DNA of 64,000 nt from Nitrospira sp. ST-bin5 (GTDB taxonomy: Bacteria > Nitrospirota > Nitrospiria > Nitrospirales > Nitrospiraceae): contig MSXN01000026.1 of assembly GCA_002083555.1 (NCBI GenBank), positions 62,001 to 126,000 on the forward strand, written 5' to 3'. The position numbers and the translations under genes were made by a program. The notes beneath the pieces were generated by a model, which was not told the DNA's origin, made no database searches, and saw nothing but the letters and a program-made list of their open reading frames with translations. Below are positions 43,171 through 51,912 of this stretch, in pieces (the first letter of the stretch is position 1; every line of letters begins with the position of its first letter).

Positions 43171-45515
43171 CGGACCCTCACGACCCCCGTCCCGACTTCG
43201 GTCGCTTGCGCCCCGCCGTCACGATCAGCCGCGGCAAGCTCGACCCTCACCGGAGAAACACCGACGGCAACAGCTCCAAATGTTACGGTCACAGATCGAG
43301 GAGCGCGGCTGTCCGTTTTAGACAAACGAAACGTCAACCTCCCCGCGTCCTCACCCCCACCATCGTTTCCAGAGGCCGCCGCATCGAGCAGCTCCGCATC
43401 GCCGATTCGCTTGAAGTGCAACACCAGCGGATCGTATTCCAGCTGAAAGACACCATCGGCCGATGCCTGAAGGCGCCCATCCAAGATCGAAAGCTTGATC
43501 TCTTTTCCGACTTGGACCGCCGCATCGCCGGGCTGAATAGAAAGGATCGGGCCACTGACTGCGGCCTTCATCAGAGAAGCAGCTGACGTTTTGTCGCTCT
43601 TGGACCGTATGCCGTTGGAAGCGAGTGATCCGAGTCCGGTCTGACTGCCGGAAAGATGGGCCAGCGTTTTTTTCGGCGCACTAGAGAACAGCGGCGTGGT
43701 CGCATAACTTGTCTCAGTCCCGGACCAGAAGGCCTGGTTGGTTGATCCGGGTGCCAACGGGGATTGCATGATACGAGGGGTAATCGTCAAGATGACTTCG
43801 GTCGTCACCCGTTCCGTTTTGAATGAGCTGAGCCAATTCCCGATGAGAGGCAGATCGCCGATCCACGGCATGGTCACGCGAGTCTTGCGATCCTCCTCCT
43901 GAATCAAACCGCCGAGCACGATGGTCTCCCCGTCACGCATATTGAGTGTCGTTTCCGCAGATCGATTGCCGAAACGAAACTGCTGGATCGGCGGCGAGGC
44001 CTGTAAGGTCACCTGGTCGCCGATGCGAATCACTTCAACTTTCATCTTCAAGGAAAGTTCGTTGCCCAATCGAATGGATGGCTCCACCGTAAGCTTGACT
44101 CCGGTGTCCCGAAACTCAATCGACGTGACGGTTGAGGTTGTCGGCACAGCCCCGGTTGCCGCCTGTCCAGGCAACACATTGGTGGTCGACAAGAGAATCG
44201 GCTGCTTGTCTCCGATATTAATCTCGGCCTTCTTATTGTTCACCACCCGCACCTTTGGCGCAGCCAGTGTCTTAGCGTCCGATTCCTGCTTGAAAAAATC
44301 GAGCAAAACACTCGTTGGAAGACGAAACAGATAGCTGTCCGGCCCAAGGCTTGTTAGCTGGCGATAGGTCATTTGGACGGGATCTGCCGCCAGCGCCCCG
44401 GTAAACCCGGGAGGAATGAGTCCGGCGCCGGCCTGTTTGGGATAATTCAATCCGTACGTCTGGTTCTTGGTGCGATTGACTTCCAGCACTTCCAGATCAA
44501 ACAGAACTTCCGGCTCTTGCCGGTCGTTGGAAAGAATGATCCGCTCCGCGAGATCCAGCTTCTCCGGTTGATCGCGGATTACGATGGCATTGAGTTGTTC
44601 ATTGGCATGCATCCGCTTCGAGTCCAGCATGCTTTTGAGCAACACCAACATATCCTTGGCCTTGGCCGTCGAAAGATAAAACGTCCGGATCATCAGATCC
44701 TGATACTGCTCCTGCTTCTGCTTGGTGTTCGGGCTGATGATGAGGACTCCTGGCGAGACCTGCCTGGAGAAGAGACTATTGCTGTTCAAGATCAAGTTCA
44801 GCGCATCCTCAAATGGCGTATCCTGGACCCCGATGGAAATCGGATCGTTCCGGACATCTTTATCGAAGATCAGAGTGAACCCGCCCACCTTCACCACCCC
44901 CTCCAATACCTCTTTGATCCCTGCGTTCTTGAATCGCATCGTCACCGGCTGCTTCAGGCGGTCGCCGCGCATGGCAGCCTGCTGCTCTTCCGTCAACCGG
45001 CTGATACTTTCAAGCGGATCTTTGAAGGTAGGATCCAGCTCCGCAGCCCTGGTATAGCCTCCCATCGCCTCGTCGGTTCGGCCAAGCTGGGCCAGCCGCT
45101 CGGCTTCGCGGAAATGCGAGCGAGACTCTTTCAATCGGGTCGCTTCTGCCAGACTGGCCTGATGAGCCAGATTGGCAGGCTCGATGGTCAGCGCCCGCTT
45201 GAACTGCTCAATCGCCAAATCCATTTGCCGTTCTTTGAGAAACGCCTGCCCGCGGTCATGGTAGAGGCCCGCGGCCCGCTCACGCGCCATCGCGTACTTG
45301 CTGGTGAGACCCGGATCAAATGGATCATTCTTCAGAGCCTCCTTGTAGGCGAGACTGGCCTCCTCCCAATTCCCGGCGGCCAAATGCTGATCACCGCGTT
45401 TCGCGTCCTGAGAGGCGAGACAACCCGCGAGAAGAATAAGAGACAAAAGCACCGGGGCAATTTGCCCTAAGTGGGGGAAAAACCTATCGACACGAATCAG
45501 TAAACTCCACATCAC
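43167..45515 (-). CDS. gspD: Secretin (GspD/PilQ/MshL-like) with N-terminal TPRs and C-terminal cohesin-like domain
   Basis: A 782-residue outer-membrane channel protein. The signal ends in LILLAGC, a lipobox, so it is probably self-piloting. TPR-like repeats span about 35-150 (LAAGNWEEASLAYKEALKNDP). N-domains follow (KEVLEGVVKVGGFTLIFDKDV near 205; LIMRTFYLSTAKAKDMLVLL near 270). The secretin core is at about 420-600 (VPTTSTVTSIEFRDTGVKL; WIGDLPLIGNWLSS). The last ~120 residues look like a cohesin-type domain (GVFQLEYDPLVLHFKRI). First gene of the operon. Confidence 0.93.
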   Translation of the reverse strand: MMWSLLIRVDRFFPHLGQIAPVLLSLILLAGCLASQDAKRGDQHLAAGNWEEASLAYKEALKNDPFDPGLTSKYAMARERAAGLYHDRGQAFLKERQMDLAIEQFKRALTIEPANLAHQASLAEATRLKESRSHFREAERLAQLGRTDEAMGGYTRAAELDPTFKDPLESISRLTEEQQAAMRGDRLKQPVTMRFKNAGIKEVLEGVVKVGGFTLIFDKDVRNDPISIGVQDTPFEDALNLILNSNSLFSRQVSPGVLIISPNTKQKQEQYQDLMIRTFYLSTAKAKDMLVLLKSMLDSKRMHANEQLNAIVIRDQPEKLDLAERIILSNDRQEPEVLFDLEVLEVNRTKNQTYGLNYPKQAGAGLIPPGFTGALAADPVQMTYRQLTSLGPDSYLFRLPTSVLLDFFKQESDAKTLAAPKVRVVNNKKAEINIGDKQPILLSTTNVLPGQAATGAVPTTSTVTSIEFRDTGVKLTVEPSIRLGNELSLKMKVEVIRIGDQVTLQASPPIQQFRFGNRSAETTLNMRDGETIVLGGLIQEEDRKTRVTMPWIGDLPLIGNWLSSFKTERVTTEVILTITPRIMQSPLAPGSTNQAFWSGTETSYATTPLFSSAPKKTLAHLSGSQTGLGSLASNGIRSKSDKTSAASLMKAAVSGPILSIQPGDAAVQVGKEIKLSILDGRLQASADGVFQLEYDPLVLHFKRIGDAELLDAAASGNDGGGEDAGRLTFRLSKTDSRAPRSVTVTFGAVAVGVSPVRVELAAADRDGGAQATEVGTGVVRVR

Positions 45516-45576
45516 AATGCCAGCAGCCTTTCATTAGACCAGCAGAAGAACAGCCCGGAAGGATGGAAGTTTGATA

Positions 45577-45590
45577 CCAGATACATCTGG
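45577..45590. repeat. Palindrome CCAGAT-AC-ATCTGG in the secretin operon leader
   Basis: A perfect 6+6 inverted repeat with a 2-base centre, located between the putative promoter and the secretin start codon. It could be an operator for a dimeric regulator; no regulator gene is adjacent. Confidence 0.35.
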
Positions 45591-45603
45591 CTACTTATAC
45601 TAC

Positions 45604-45633
45604 ATATTGAGAAGTTCAGAAAGAACTTGTCAA
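45604..45633 (-). promoter_or_regulatory. Putative secretin-operon promoter with palindrome in the spacer
   Basis: Minus-strand TTGACA (45628-45633), 18 bases, CAATAT (45604-45609). The spacer is almost filled by AAGTTC-agaaa-GAACTT (45612-45628), suggesting an operator where a bound repressor would cover the polymerase site. The -10 match is weak. Confidence 0.45.
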
Positions 45634-45725
45634 TAGGCAGTAGCACGAGGAACCCTGTGAAGGTTGGAGCCTACAGGTCCGTCCCCACTCGTTAGTTGAA
45701 AGCGCACGAGCAATGATTGAGGGAC

Positions 45726-45755
45726 GGGACGGCTGAAAACCGTATCAGCCGTCCC
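45726..45755 (-). repeat. Perfect 11-bp hairpin behind the UDP-sugar dehydrogenase gene
   Basis: GGGACGGCTGA and TCAGCCGTCCC flank an 8-base loop, 7 bp behind the stop codon. There is no T-run on the minus strand, so it is not a classical terminator. A related GTCCCC-containing stretch lies about 60 bp away. It looks like a REP-type palindrome or a Rho-independent-like RNA-stabilising hairpin. Confidence 0.6.
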
Positions 45756-45762
45756 CACTAAT

Positions 45763-47058
45763 CTAGAGGCGCCAATACTTTATTGAGGAAGGGACTTGTG
45801 AAGGGTCAAAGATACTCTTCACATCGATCAGGACTCCGCTCTTCTGATCACGCAAGGGCTTTAACAGTTCACTCAGCCCCATCTCAAGGAAACTCCGGTG
45901 AGCCACCGCCACGATCACCCCGTCAACATCCTTGATCTGTTTCAAATCAACCAATTTGATCCCGTACTCATGCACAGCTTCCTCCGATTCTGCGATCGGA
46001 TCGTGCACAACCACTTGCACACCATACTCAAGAAGCTCGTTGATGATATCAGGGACTTTGCTATTGCGAAGATCAGGCACATTCTCTTTGAAGGTCAATC
46101 CGAGCACCGCGACCTTGAGTTCATTGACCGGCCGTGGAAGCCGGCTCAGGAGCTTCATCGTCTGCTCAGCGACGAACTTTCCCATGCCATTGTTGATCCG
46201 GCGGCCTGAAAGAATCACCTGAGGATGGTACCCCACCGACTCGGCTTTCGCCGTCAGGTAATAGGGATCCACCCCGATGCAATGGCCGCCGACCAAGCCA
46301 GGTGAAAATCTCAGGAAATTCCATTTCGTGCCTGCAGCTTCCAAGACCGACTTCGTATCGATTCCCAACCGATGGAAGATCAATGCGAGCTCGTTCATCA
46401 ACGCGATATTGAGATCGCGCTGCGTATTCTCAATCACCTTCGCCGCTTCAGCCACCTTGATACTGGACGCGCGGTGGATTCCGGCTTTCACCACTGTCTC
46501 ATAGGTCTTCGCAACGATTTCCAGCGATTCAGCATCCTGCGCTGAAACGACCTTGATGATTTTCTCAAGCGTATGTTCCTTGTCGCCTGGATTGATGCGC
46601 TCCGGGGAATATCCGATCTTGAAATCGACCCCGGCCTTCATCCCTGACATTTTTTCAAGGATGGGCAAACACACCTCTTCCGTAGCGCCGGGATAGACCG
46701 TCGACTCATAAACAACAATGGTGCCCGGAGCCAAGTTCGAGCCGATCAGCTCGGACGACTTCTGTAAGGCTGTAAAATCAGGCTGAAGCGCCTCGTTGAT
46801 AGGCGTCGGCACCGCGACAATAATGAAATCAGCAGCCTTGAGCTCCGCCGGCTCCCACGTATACTGCACCTGCGAAGCCTTGAGATCTGCGCTTGACACT
46901 TCGCCTGTTCGATCGACCCCGCGCCGCAGCTCCGCAATCTTGGCCTTGTTTATATCGAATCCAACGACCGGGCCTTGCTTGCCGAACGCCACGGCAATGG
47001 GCAAGCCCACGTATCCCAACCCAACGACAGCAATTGACCGAGCCTGCTCTTTACCCAT
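45763..47058 (-). CDS. tviB: UDP-N-acetylglucosamine 6-dehydrogenase, TviB/WbpA-type
   Basis: A 431-residue nucleotide-sugar dehydrogenase. The NAD-binding IAVVGLGYVGLPIAVAFGKQG is at the N-terminus. VYESTVYPGATEEVCLPIL and GYSPERINPGDKEH are near 120-165. The catalytic Cys is in GLVGGHCIGVDPYYLT, and AAKVIENTQRDLNIALMNELA is highly like Vi-antigen TviB. This points to UDP-GlcNAc over UDP-glucose as substrate. Start at MGKEQAR with GGAGGAAGT just upstream. No tviC-type epimerase is next to it. It faces away from the secreted-protein genes. Confidence 0.9.
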   Translation of the reverse strand: MGKEQARSIAVVGLGYVGLPIAVAFGKQGPVVGFDINKAKIAELRRGVDRTGEVSSADLKASQVQYTWEPAELKAADFIIVAVPTPINEALQPDFTALQKSSELIGSNLAPGTIVVYESTVYPGATEEVCLPILEKMSGMKAGVDFKIGYSPERINPGDKEHTLEKIIKVVSAQDAESLEIVAKTYETVVKAGIHRASSIKVAEAAKVIENTQRDLNIALMNELALIFHRLGIDTKSVLEAAGTKWNFLRFSPGLVGGHCIGVDPYYLTAKAESVGYHPQVILSGRRINNGMGKFVAEQTMKLLSRLPRPVNELKVAVLGLTFKENVPDLRNSKVPDIINELLEYGVQVVVHDPIAESEEAVHEYGIKLVDLKQIKDVDGVIVAVAHRSFLEMGLSELLKPLRDQKSGVLIDVKSIFDPSQVPSSIKYWRL

Positions 47059-47601
47059 ACTTCCTCCAAAGTCCATCTATTGGAGCACCATGGCAGAAGC
47101 CCTAAAACCAGTCAAGAAACTATGCGCTTCTTTCCAAATGTTCGATTCTCATTCGGGGCACACCACATAATGGACACACCCGCACAATCACAAACCGTTG
47201 CGGTGCCCGCAGGAGAGCGAAGCGCGGATCGGCAGGATCAACAAACCGTTCGCGTCTCAAATATTCCCAGAAGATCCCGCACATTGAAAAAATAGGCAGT
47301 CGAGAGATAGCTCACAGCACTCTCTGAGGGAAGCCCTCTCACCATCAAGGAATCATTGACTACCAGTCCCCAGGATAACCATGCGAAGAACCGCGAAGCA
47401 TCGAACTGACACGATAGCCCCAGCGCCATCTGGGAAACAAAGATTCCCCCCTGAAAAGCACCAGCATGTTCTCCCCCCCCTACGCTTGCGCCCCCATCGG
47501 TGCAACACCCAGCCCGGCACCCTCCTCAACACTAGCTTCTAACTGCTTGAAAAAACGCCACCTCCGCAAATGGCCATACAATCCTCGAAGCATCTATGAC
47601 A
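47059..47601. other. Long intergenic region between divergent tviB and the BACON gene
   Basis: About 540 bp with no convincing gene. It holds a 10-bp direct repeat ACAAACCGTT (47190-47199 and 47241-47250), a small GAGGG-AAG-CCCTC hairpin near 47326-47338, and two C-runs around 47447 and 47475. No RNA gene was recognised. The tviB promoter should lie here, but no strong match was seen. Confidence 0.4.
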
Positions 47602-47617
47602 GGGCACCCATCTTGCT
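47602..47617 (+). promoter_or_regulatory. Sigma-54-type promoter ahead of the BACON protein gene
   Basis: GGGCAC-CCATC-TTGCT keeps the GG and GC dinucleotides at the required 10-base spacing and differs from the TGGCAC-N5-TTGC consensus only at the first base. It lies about 85 bp before the start codon. Only chance similarity argues against it. Confidence 0.55.
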
Positions 47618-47701
47618 CTAGCTCACCACGGTTGCTGATCATCCACCGTGAGGTAGATGGCCGGCGCGCAGGGCGGTCAAGCAACACGGAGGCCCCTTAC
47701 T

Positions 47702-49828
47702 ATGTACGCTCCAACGAAATCTTTGAGCGCCAAGATATCGCAACGGTTACTACTCGGCATCGCTGTGGCAGGCGTGATGGCAATGGATATTCAGATACCG
47801 ACGGCCACCCACGCAGCCACCATCACTCAAGAAAATGCCGCCTTACAGACTCCGAATTCGTCAACGAAGACTCTCTCGGCTCCTGCGAAACCGTCATCGG
47901 CGGGGTCACGAAAGTCACATCGCCTGGTCCGCCGCCCGGCCCCCCTTGGCAGCAGCCAGACCGGGGCGATGAGCACAGCAACATTAAATCAAGCCCCATT
48001 GACACCCGCCATCAGCACTGTCCCTGCAAAGACAGTGTCCCAGGAGCCAGGGACAACCTCGACCAGAGAGGGAGCAGCAGACAAGCAATCGCCTCCGGTC
48101 AGCTTCGCAGCACCGATTGCCGGGCCGCTTGCACTCATGCAGACGGCGCCGGTCACCTCTGCGGCGGCAGCCCCATCCACACTGATGGGAAGCGCGCAGC
48201 CATCGACGAGAGTCGCTGCGGCAGCTCCGTCCGGAGCGCGCGGACCAAGCCTTCCCGGCCGAATGCAGCGGCTTCTGTCTGAGCTGCCCGGCGCGGCGCA
48301 AATCGTGGCCTATCAAGAAGAGGATCCTGACCCGACAGTGGTCACCCCCACACTCACTCGCAACCCAAGTGTCTTTTCATTTTCGGCAGTGCAGAACGGA
48401 TCCAGCCCGGCAGCCCAGTCTCTTACCATTACCAACACGGGGCCGGGGACGTTAGCCTGGACCGCATCATCCAATAGCGCCTGGCTGACATTGAATAACG
48501 CCACCTCGGCCTCGGGTACCAACCTCGGCTCGGTTGGTATACGGGTGAATCCAGCCGGTCTCTCGGTTGGAACTCATAGCGGCCTGATCACTATCGTCGG
48601 GACAGGCGCAGCCAACTCGCCACAGATGGTCACAGTGAGCTTTGACGTCACTGCTGCTCCTACTCCCACCATCGGTTTGAGCGCGACGACATTATCCTTC
48701 TCCGCCGTACAGGGAGGAAGCAACCCGGCCAACAAGACGATCTCCATTTCCAACTCCGGAAGCGGAACCCTGAACTGGACAGCAACTGAAAACGCAAGTT
48801 GGCTGAGCCTAAGCCCTGCCTCAGGAACCGGATCCGGAACGATATCGGTCGCGGTCAATACATCCGGTTTATCCGTCGGCACCATCAGCACTCCCATCAC
48901 CATCACCGCTTCCGGAGCCACCAACACACCGCAAACGGTGACCGTCTCGCTCACCATCACAGCAGCGGCGGTTCCTCCGGCGATTGGAGTCACTCCTGGA
49001 AGTCTGACCTTTACGGCGCAACAGGGAAGCGGAAACCCAACGCCACAGTCACTGGCCGTCAGAAACACCGGGGGCGGCACGCTGACCTGGACCGTCAGCA
49101 ACAATGCCGCGTGGCTCTCGCACTCTCCAACCTCCGGGACCGGAACCGGCACCGTGACGATTAGTCCGGTCACCGGAAGTCTCGCGGCAGGCACCTATAC
49201 CGGCGCGGTCACGCTTTACGCGACCGGGGCCGCAGCCGTCACTATTCCGATCACCTTCACAATCACCGCGCCGGCCGCTCAACCGACCATCGGCCTGAGC
49301 CCCACGAGTCTCACGTTCAATGCCACCGCCGGCGGGAACAATCCTTCGAACCAGACCATCGCGATCACCAACACCGGCACAGGATCCCTGACCTGGACAG
49401 TGACGGACAACGCCAACTGGCTGACGGCGACCCAATCGGGGAATTCAGTGGTCACGAGCGTGAATATCGCGGGCCTGGCGGCAGGAAGCTATAGCGGGGT
49501 TATCACCGTGGCTGCATCAGGGGCCACGAACACCCCGCGGACGGTGCCAGTCACACTGACCATAGCGGCCGCTACCCAACCGACGACTGGAACGGTTACA
49601 CTATCCTGGGTTCCCAATAGCGAATCAGATCTCGCAGGATATAAGGTGTATCGCGCAACTGCCTCAGGGGGATATGGCGCCCCCATTGCCACGGTACCGG
49701 CAGGAACCTCTCAATACGTATCCAGTGGTCTAGCAAAAGGATTCACGTACTTTTTCGTGATCACAGCTTATGATCAGGCAGGGAATGAAAGCCCCTACTC
49801 GAGCGAAACAAGTAAGAGCCTCTATTAA
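47702..49828 (+). CDS. Secreted protein with four BACON-like repeats and a C-terminal Fn3 domain
   Basis: A 708-residue exported protein. The signal peptide covers about residues 1-38 (RLLLGIAVAGVMAM ... THAA). A Ser/Thr/Ala/Pro-rich, probably disordered region runs to about 215. Then come four Ig-like BACON units, each with the pattern FSAVQ.GS.PA...I.N.G.GTL.WT....WL near 225, 320, 410 and 500. A closing Fn3 domain (VTLSWVPNSESDLAGYKVYR) is near 610. BACON domains often bind carbohydrate or mucin. Start at ATG 47702 with GGAGG nine bases ahead. It is followed by the tandem jelly-roll genes, same strand, 89 bp away. Confidence 0.85.
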   Translation: MYAPTKSLSAKISQRLLLGIAVAGVMAMDIQIPTATHAATITQENAALQTPNSSTKTLSAPAKPSSAGSRKSHRLVRRPAPLGSSQTGAMSTATLNQAPLTPAISTVPAKTVSQEPGTTSTREGAADKQSPPVSFAAPIAGPLALMQTAPVTSAAAAPSTLMGSAQPSTRVAAAAPSGARGPSLPGRMQRLLSELPGAAQIVAYQEEDPDPTVVTPTLTRNPSVFSFSAVQNGSSPAAQSLTITNTGPGTLAWTASSNSAWLTLNNATSASGTNLGSVGIRVNPAGLSVGTHSGLITIVGTGAANSPQMVTVSFDVTAAPTPTIGLSATTLSFSAVQGGSNPANKTISISNSGSGTLNWTATENASWLSLSPASGTGSGTISVAVNTSGLSVGTISTPITITASGATNTPQTVTVSLTITAAAVPPAIGVTPGSLTFTAQQGSGNPTPQSLAVRNTGGGTLTWTVSNNAAWLSHSPTSGTGTGTVTISPVTGSLAAGTYTGAVTLYATGAAAVTIPITFTITAPAAQPTIGLSPTSLTFNATAGGNNPSNQTIAITNTGTGSLTWTVTDNANWLTATQSGNSVVTSVNIAGLAAGSYSGVITVAASGATNTPRTVPVTLTIAAATQPTTGTVTLSWVPNSESDLAGYKVYRATASGGYGAPIATVPAGTSQYVSSGLAKGFTYFFVITAYDQAGNESPYSSETSKSLY

Positions 49829-49917
49829 CAACCGTTCAGAGAGCCAGGTTAGGTGTGGTAAAACTTTCCATGTCTCTGGTTGTACTCGGACAAGCTTAAA
49901 AGGAAAAGGAAAGACAC

Positions 49918-50784
49918 ATGAGCATGGAAAGCGTTTGTAGAAACCGATTATCAACCGCGGTGCGCGTTGCCTGTTTAGTCCTAAGCTGCATTGCACTAGC
50001 ACCTTCGTGGTCCAATGCGGCTGTGTATTGGGAAGACGGATTTGAGCCAGGCAACACAGGCTATGCTGTGGTTGGTGGCATGTCCCTCTCTTCAAGCCCC
50101 GTATATAGCGGAGCATACTCACTGAAAGAACATTTTTTAGGGAGTCACATCCAAAGCGGAACCTACTCCGATCGATTTCTAGGAACCTCGACAGAAGACC
50201 TCTGGTCACGCTATTACATATACCTCGACAATTTCATTACTGATCAAACACAAACCAAAATCATGCTCCAAGGCGAAGAATGCTGCTATCCTAGCTTTTG
50301 GTGGGGAATGCTATTTGGTCAGACCGCACTTAGCGTGCAGATACAAGGCCTTAACGGAGGGTCAGAAACGGTAAATATCTATGGACCACAGATTCCTCAG
50401 AACCGCTGGGTCTGCGTAGAGACACACATCAGAATGAGCGCTCCCGGTGTGACCAACGGCGTAATAGAGGCGTGGCTAGATGGGGTCCAAGGAATCGCAA
50501 GATATGATCTCCAGATGCGCGAGGCCAGTCTCAATGGAAAGAATAGCCCAACCGCAAAGTTCACGTTTAATCGATTATATGTGCAATATGGTAGTGGTGA
50601 CTTGTATCTAGACAATTTAGCAGTTGGCGATCAGCGTATCGGATGTTCCGGAGAACTTCCCCAAAGCAATAGCCCTGCTCCCCAAACCCAGAATCCAATT
50701 CCGTCTCCACCTATGACGAGTCAACCACCGCCTCAATCAGCACCAACTTCTCCACCGACACCGCAAGGTCTAAGGTTCGAATAA
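49918..50784 (+). CDS. Secreted jelly-roll (polysaccharide-lyase/lectin-like) protein, paralogue 1
   Basis: A 288-residue exported protein; the signal ends near SWSNAA. The single domain (about 38-245) begins VYWEDGFEPGNTGY. It contains SGAYSLKEHFLG, LWSRYYIYL, LQGEECCYPSFWWGMLFG, WVCVETHIRMSAPG and NGVIEAWLDG, and ends LAVGDQRIGC. This order fits a concanavalin-like beta-sandwich as in polysaccharide lyases (PF14099-like). A Pro/Gln-rich tail ends in PQGLRFE. It is about half identical by eye to paralogue 2, 19 bp downstream. Ribosome site AAGGAAAG. Lower GC than the housekeeping regions. It could be a lyase or a matrix lectin; no catalytic residues are proven. Confidence 0.8.
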   Translation: MSMESVCRNRLSTAVRVACLVLSCIALAPSWSNAAVYWEDGFEPGNTGYAVVGGMSLSSSPVYSGAYSLKEHFLGSHIQSGTYSDRFLGTSTEDLWSRYYIYLDNFITDQTQTKIMLQGEECCYPSFWWGMLFGQTALSVQIQGLNGGSETVNIYGPQIPQNRWVCVETHIRMSAPGVTNGVIEAWLDGVQGIARYDLQMREASLNGKNSPTAKFTFNRLYVQYGSGDLYLDNLAVGDQRIGCSGELPQSNSPAPQTQNPIPSPPMTSQPPPQSAPTSPPTPQGLRFE

Positions 50785-50803
50785 TATTAATGGGGATATC
50801 AAC

Positions 50804-51604
50804 ATGAAGAATCTAACGCCTCCAATGAATATGGTTCTCAATGCCTTCGCCTTATTTATCTTGCTGACATGCATTCCACTACTTTCTCACGCCGCTACTT
50901 TCTGGGAAGACGGCTTTGAATCGGGAAATACCGGGTACAATATTGTCGGCGGCATGTCCTATGATTCCGGCAGAGTTCGTAGTGGCGCGCGGTCACTCAG
51001 ACAGACATTTTTGGGCAATCATATCCAGGGTGGAACCTTTACAGACCGCACATTCAGTAAGACAGAGGAACTCTGGTCGCGATTCTATTTCTATTTCCCT
51101 TCCTCTTTTCAAGTCGACGCCCAGTCGCAAACCAAGATGATGCTCCAGGGCGAAGAATGCTGTTATCCTAGCTACTGGTGGGGCATGCTGTTCGGCGCCC
51201 CAAACTTAACCGTACAAGTACAAGGCATTGTTCTTCCTAATGGCAGCTTGGACACCATCAATTTGTACGGGGCCGATATTCCAAGAGATCAGTGGGTCTG
51301 TATCGAAACACACATCAAGAACAACACGCCCGGAGCGGCAAATGGAATAGTTCAAGCATGGATGAATGGCGTTCTCGCGCTAGACCGCAACGACATTGCC
51401 ATGCGTGCAGCGACCTTTAACCAAAATAACAGCCCAACTGCTGGATTTACTCTAAATCGTCTATACGTCCAATATGGGGGTCCAGGAGATCTCAACTACG
51501 ACGATATCGCCGTTGGCAATACACGAATTGGCTGCCCCGGTGGCAACACACAAAATACCGACACAACACCTCCTCTCCCACCTTCAGGTTTTACAGCCCG
51601 TTAA
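50804..51604 (+). CDS. Secreted jelly-roll protein, paralogue 2
   Basis: A 266-residue exported protein; the signal ends in LLSHAA. The domain follows the same plan as paralogue 1: FWEDGFESGNTGYNIVGGMS, SGARSLRQTFLGNHIQGG, the shared LQGEECCYPSYWWGMLFG, WVCIETHIKNNTPGAANGI and DIAVGNTRIGC. The last residues are DTTPPLPPSGFTAR, which looks like the linker and first strand of an Fn3 domain that then stops. It is co-transcribed with paralogue 1 (19 bp gap; GGGGAT ribosome site). Confidence 0.8.
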   Translation: MKNLTPPMNMVLNAFALFILLTCIPLLSHAATFWEDGFESGNTGYNIVGGMSYDSGRVRSGARSLRQTFLGNHIQGGTFTDRTFSKTEELWSRFYFYFPSSFQVDAQSQTKMMLQGEECCYPSYWWGMLFGAPNLTVQVQGIVLPNGSLDTINLYGADIPRDQWVCIETHIKNNTPGAANGIVQAWMNGVLALDRNDIAMRAATFNQNNSPTAGFTLNRLYVQYGGPGDLNYDDIAVGNTRIGCPGGNTQNTDTTPPLPPSGFTAR

Positions 51605-51912
51605 TAGCGGCTCGATCATTGAAATGGCATTCGCATCTAGGTCCTTCGCGCAATGGCAAACGGCCTCAGCTCCGAAGAGAGTTAGCCAAAGTGATGGAAG
51701 AACAGGATTTTTCAGGCTGACCGACAACAGCCTTCGCAACAGCGTCTCGATGAAGTACGGGATGATCTTACTGGGCCCTGAAACACTTCTCACCCGCGGA
51801 AGGCGTTTCAGGAATTGCAGGTATCGCCCCGCGGGTACGTGGCTTGGCCAGATGGCTCTCGAGCTAGTGGGCCCAGTTGAATGTCCCATTCCACCACAGG
51901 TTAGGTAACTCC
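51605..51912. other. 308 bp gap, possible gene remnant
   Basis: This stretch is more GC-rich than the flanking genes. Two frames carry short protein-like pieces (for example LRRELAKVMEEQDF on the plus strand) broken by stops. It could be a decayed insertion or gene, but no family was recognised. Confidence 0.3.

Noticed and set aside
47596..48282. 228-codon plus-strand frame overlapping the BACON gene start
   Set aside because: It is out of frame with the signal peptide and BACON repeats, and rich in Arg/Gly/Ser/His typical of an offset frame.
48313..49692. Repeated DNA inside the BACON gene, considered as a CRISPR or tandem DNA repeat
   Set aside because: Similarity is at the protein-repeat level with ~90-codon units and diverged bases; no short identical repeats with regular spacers.
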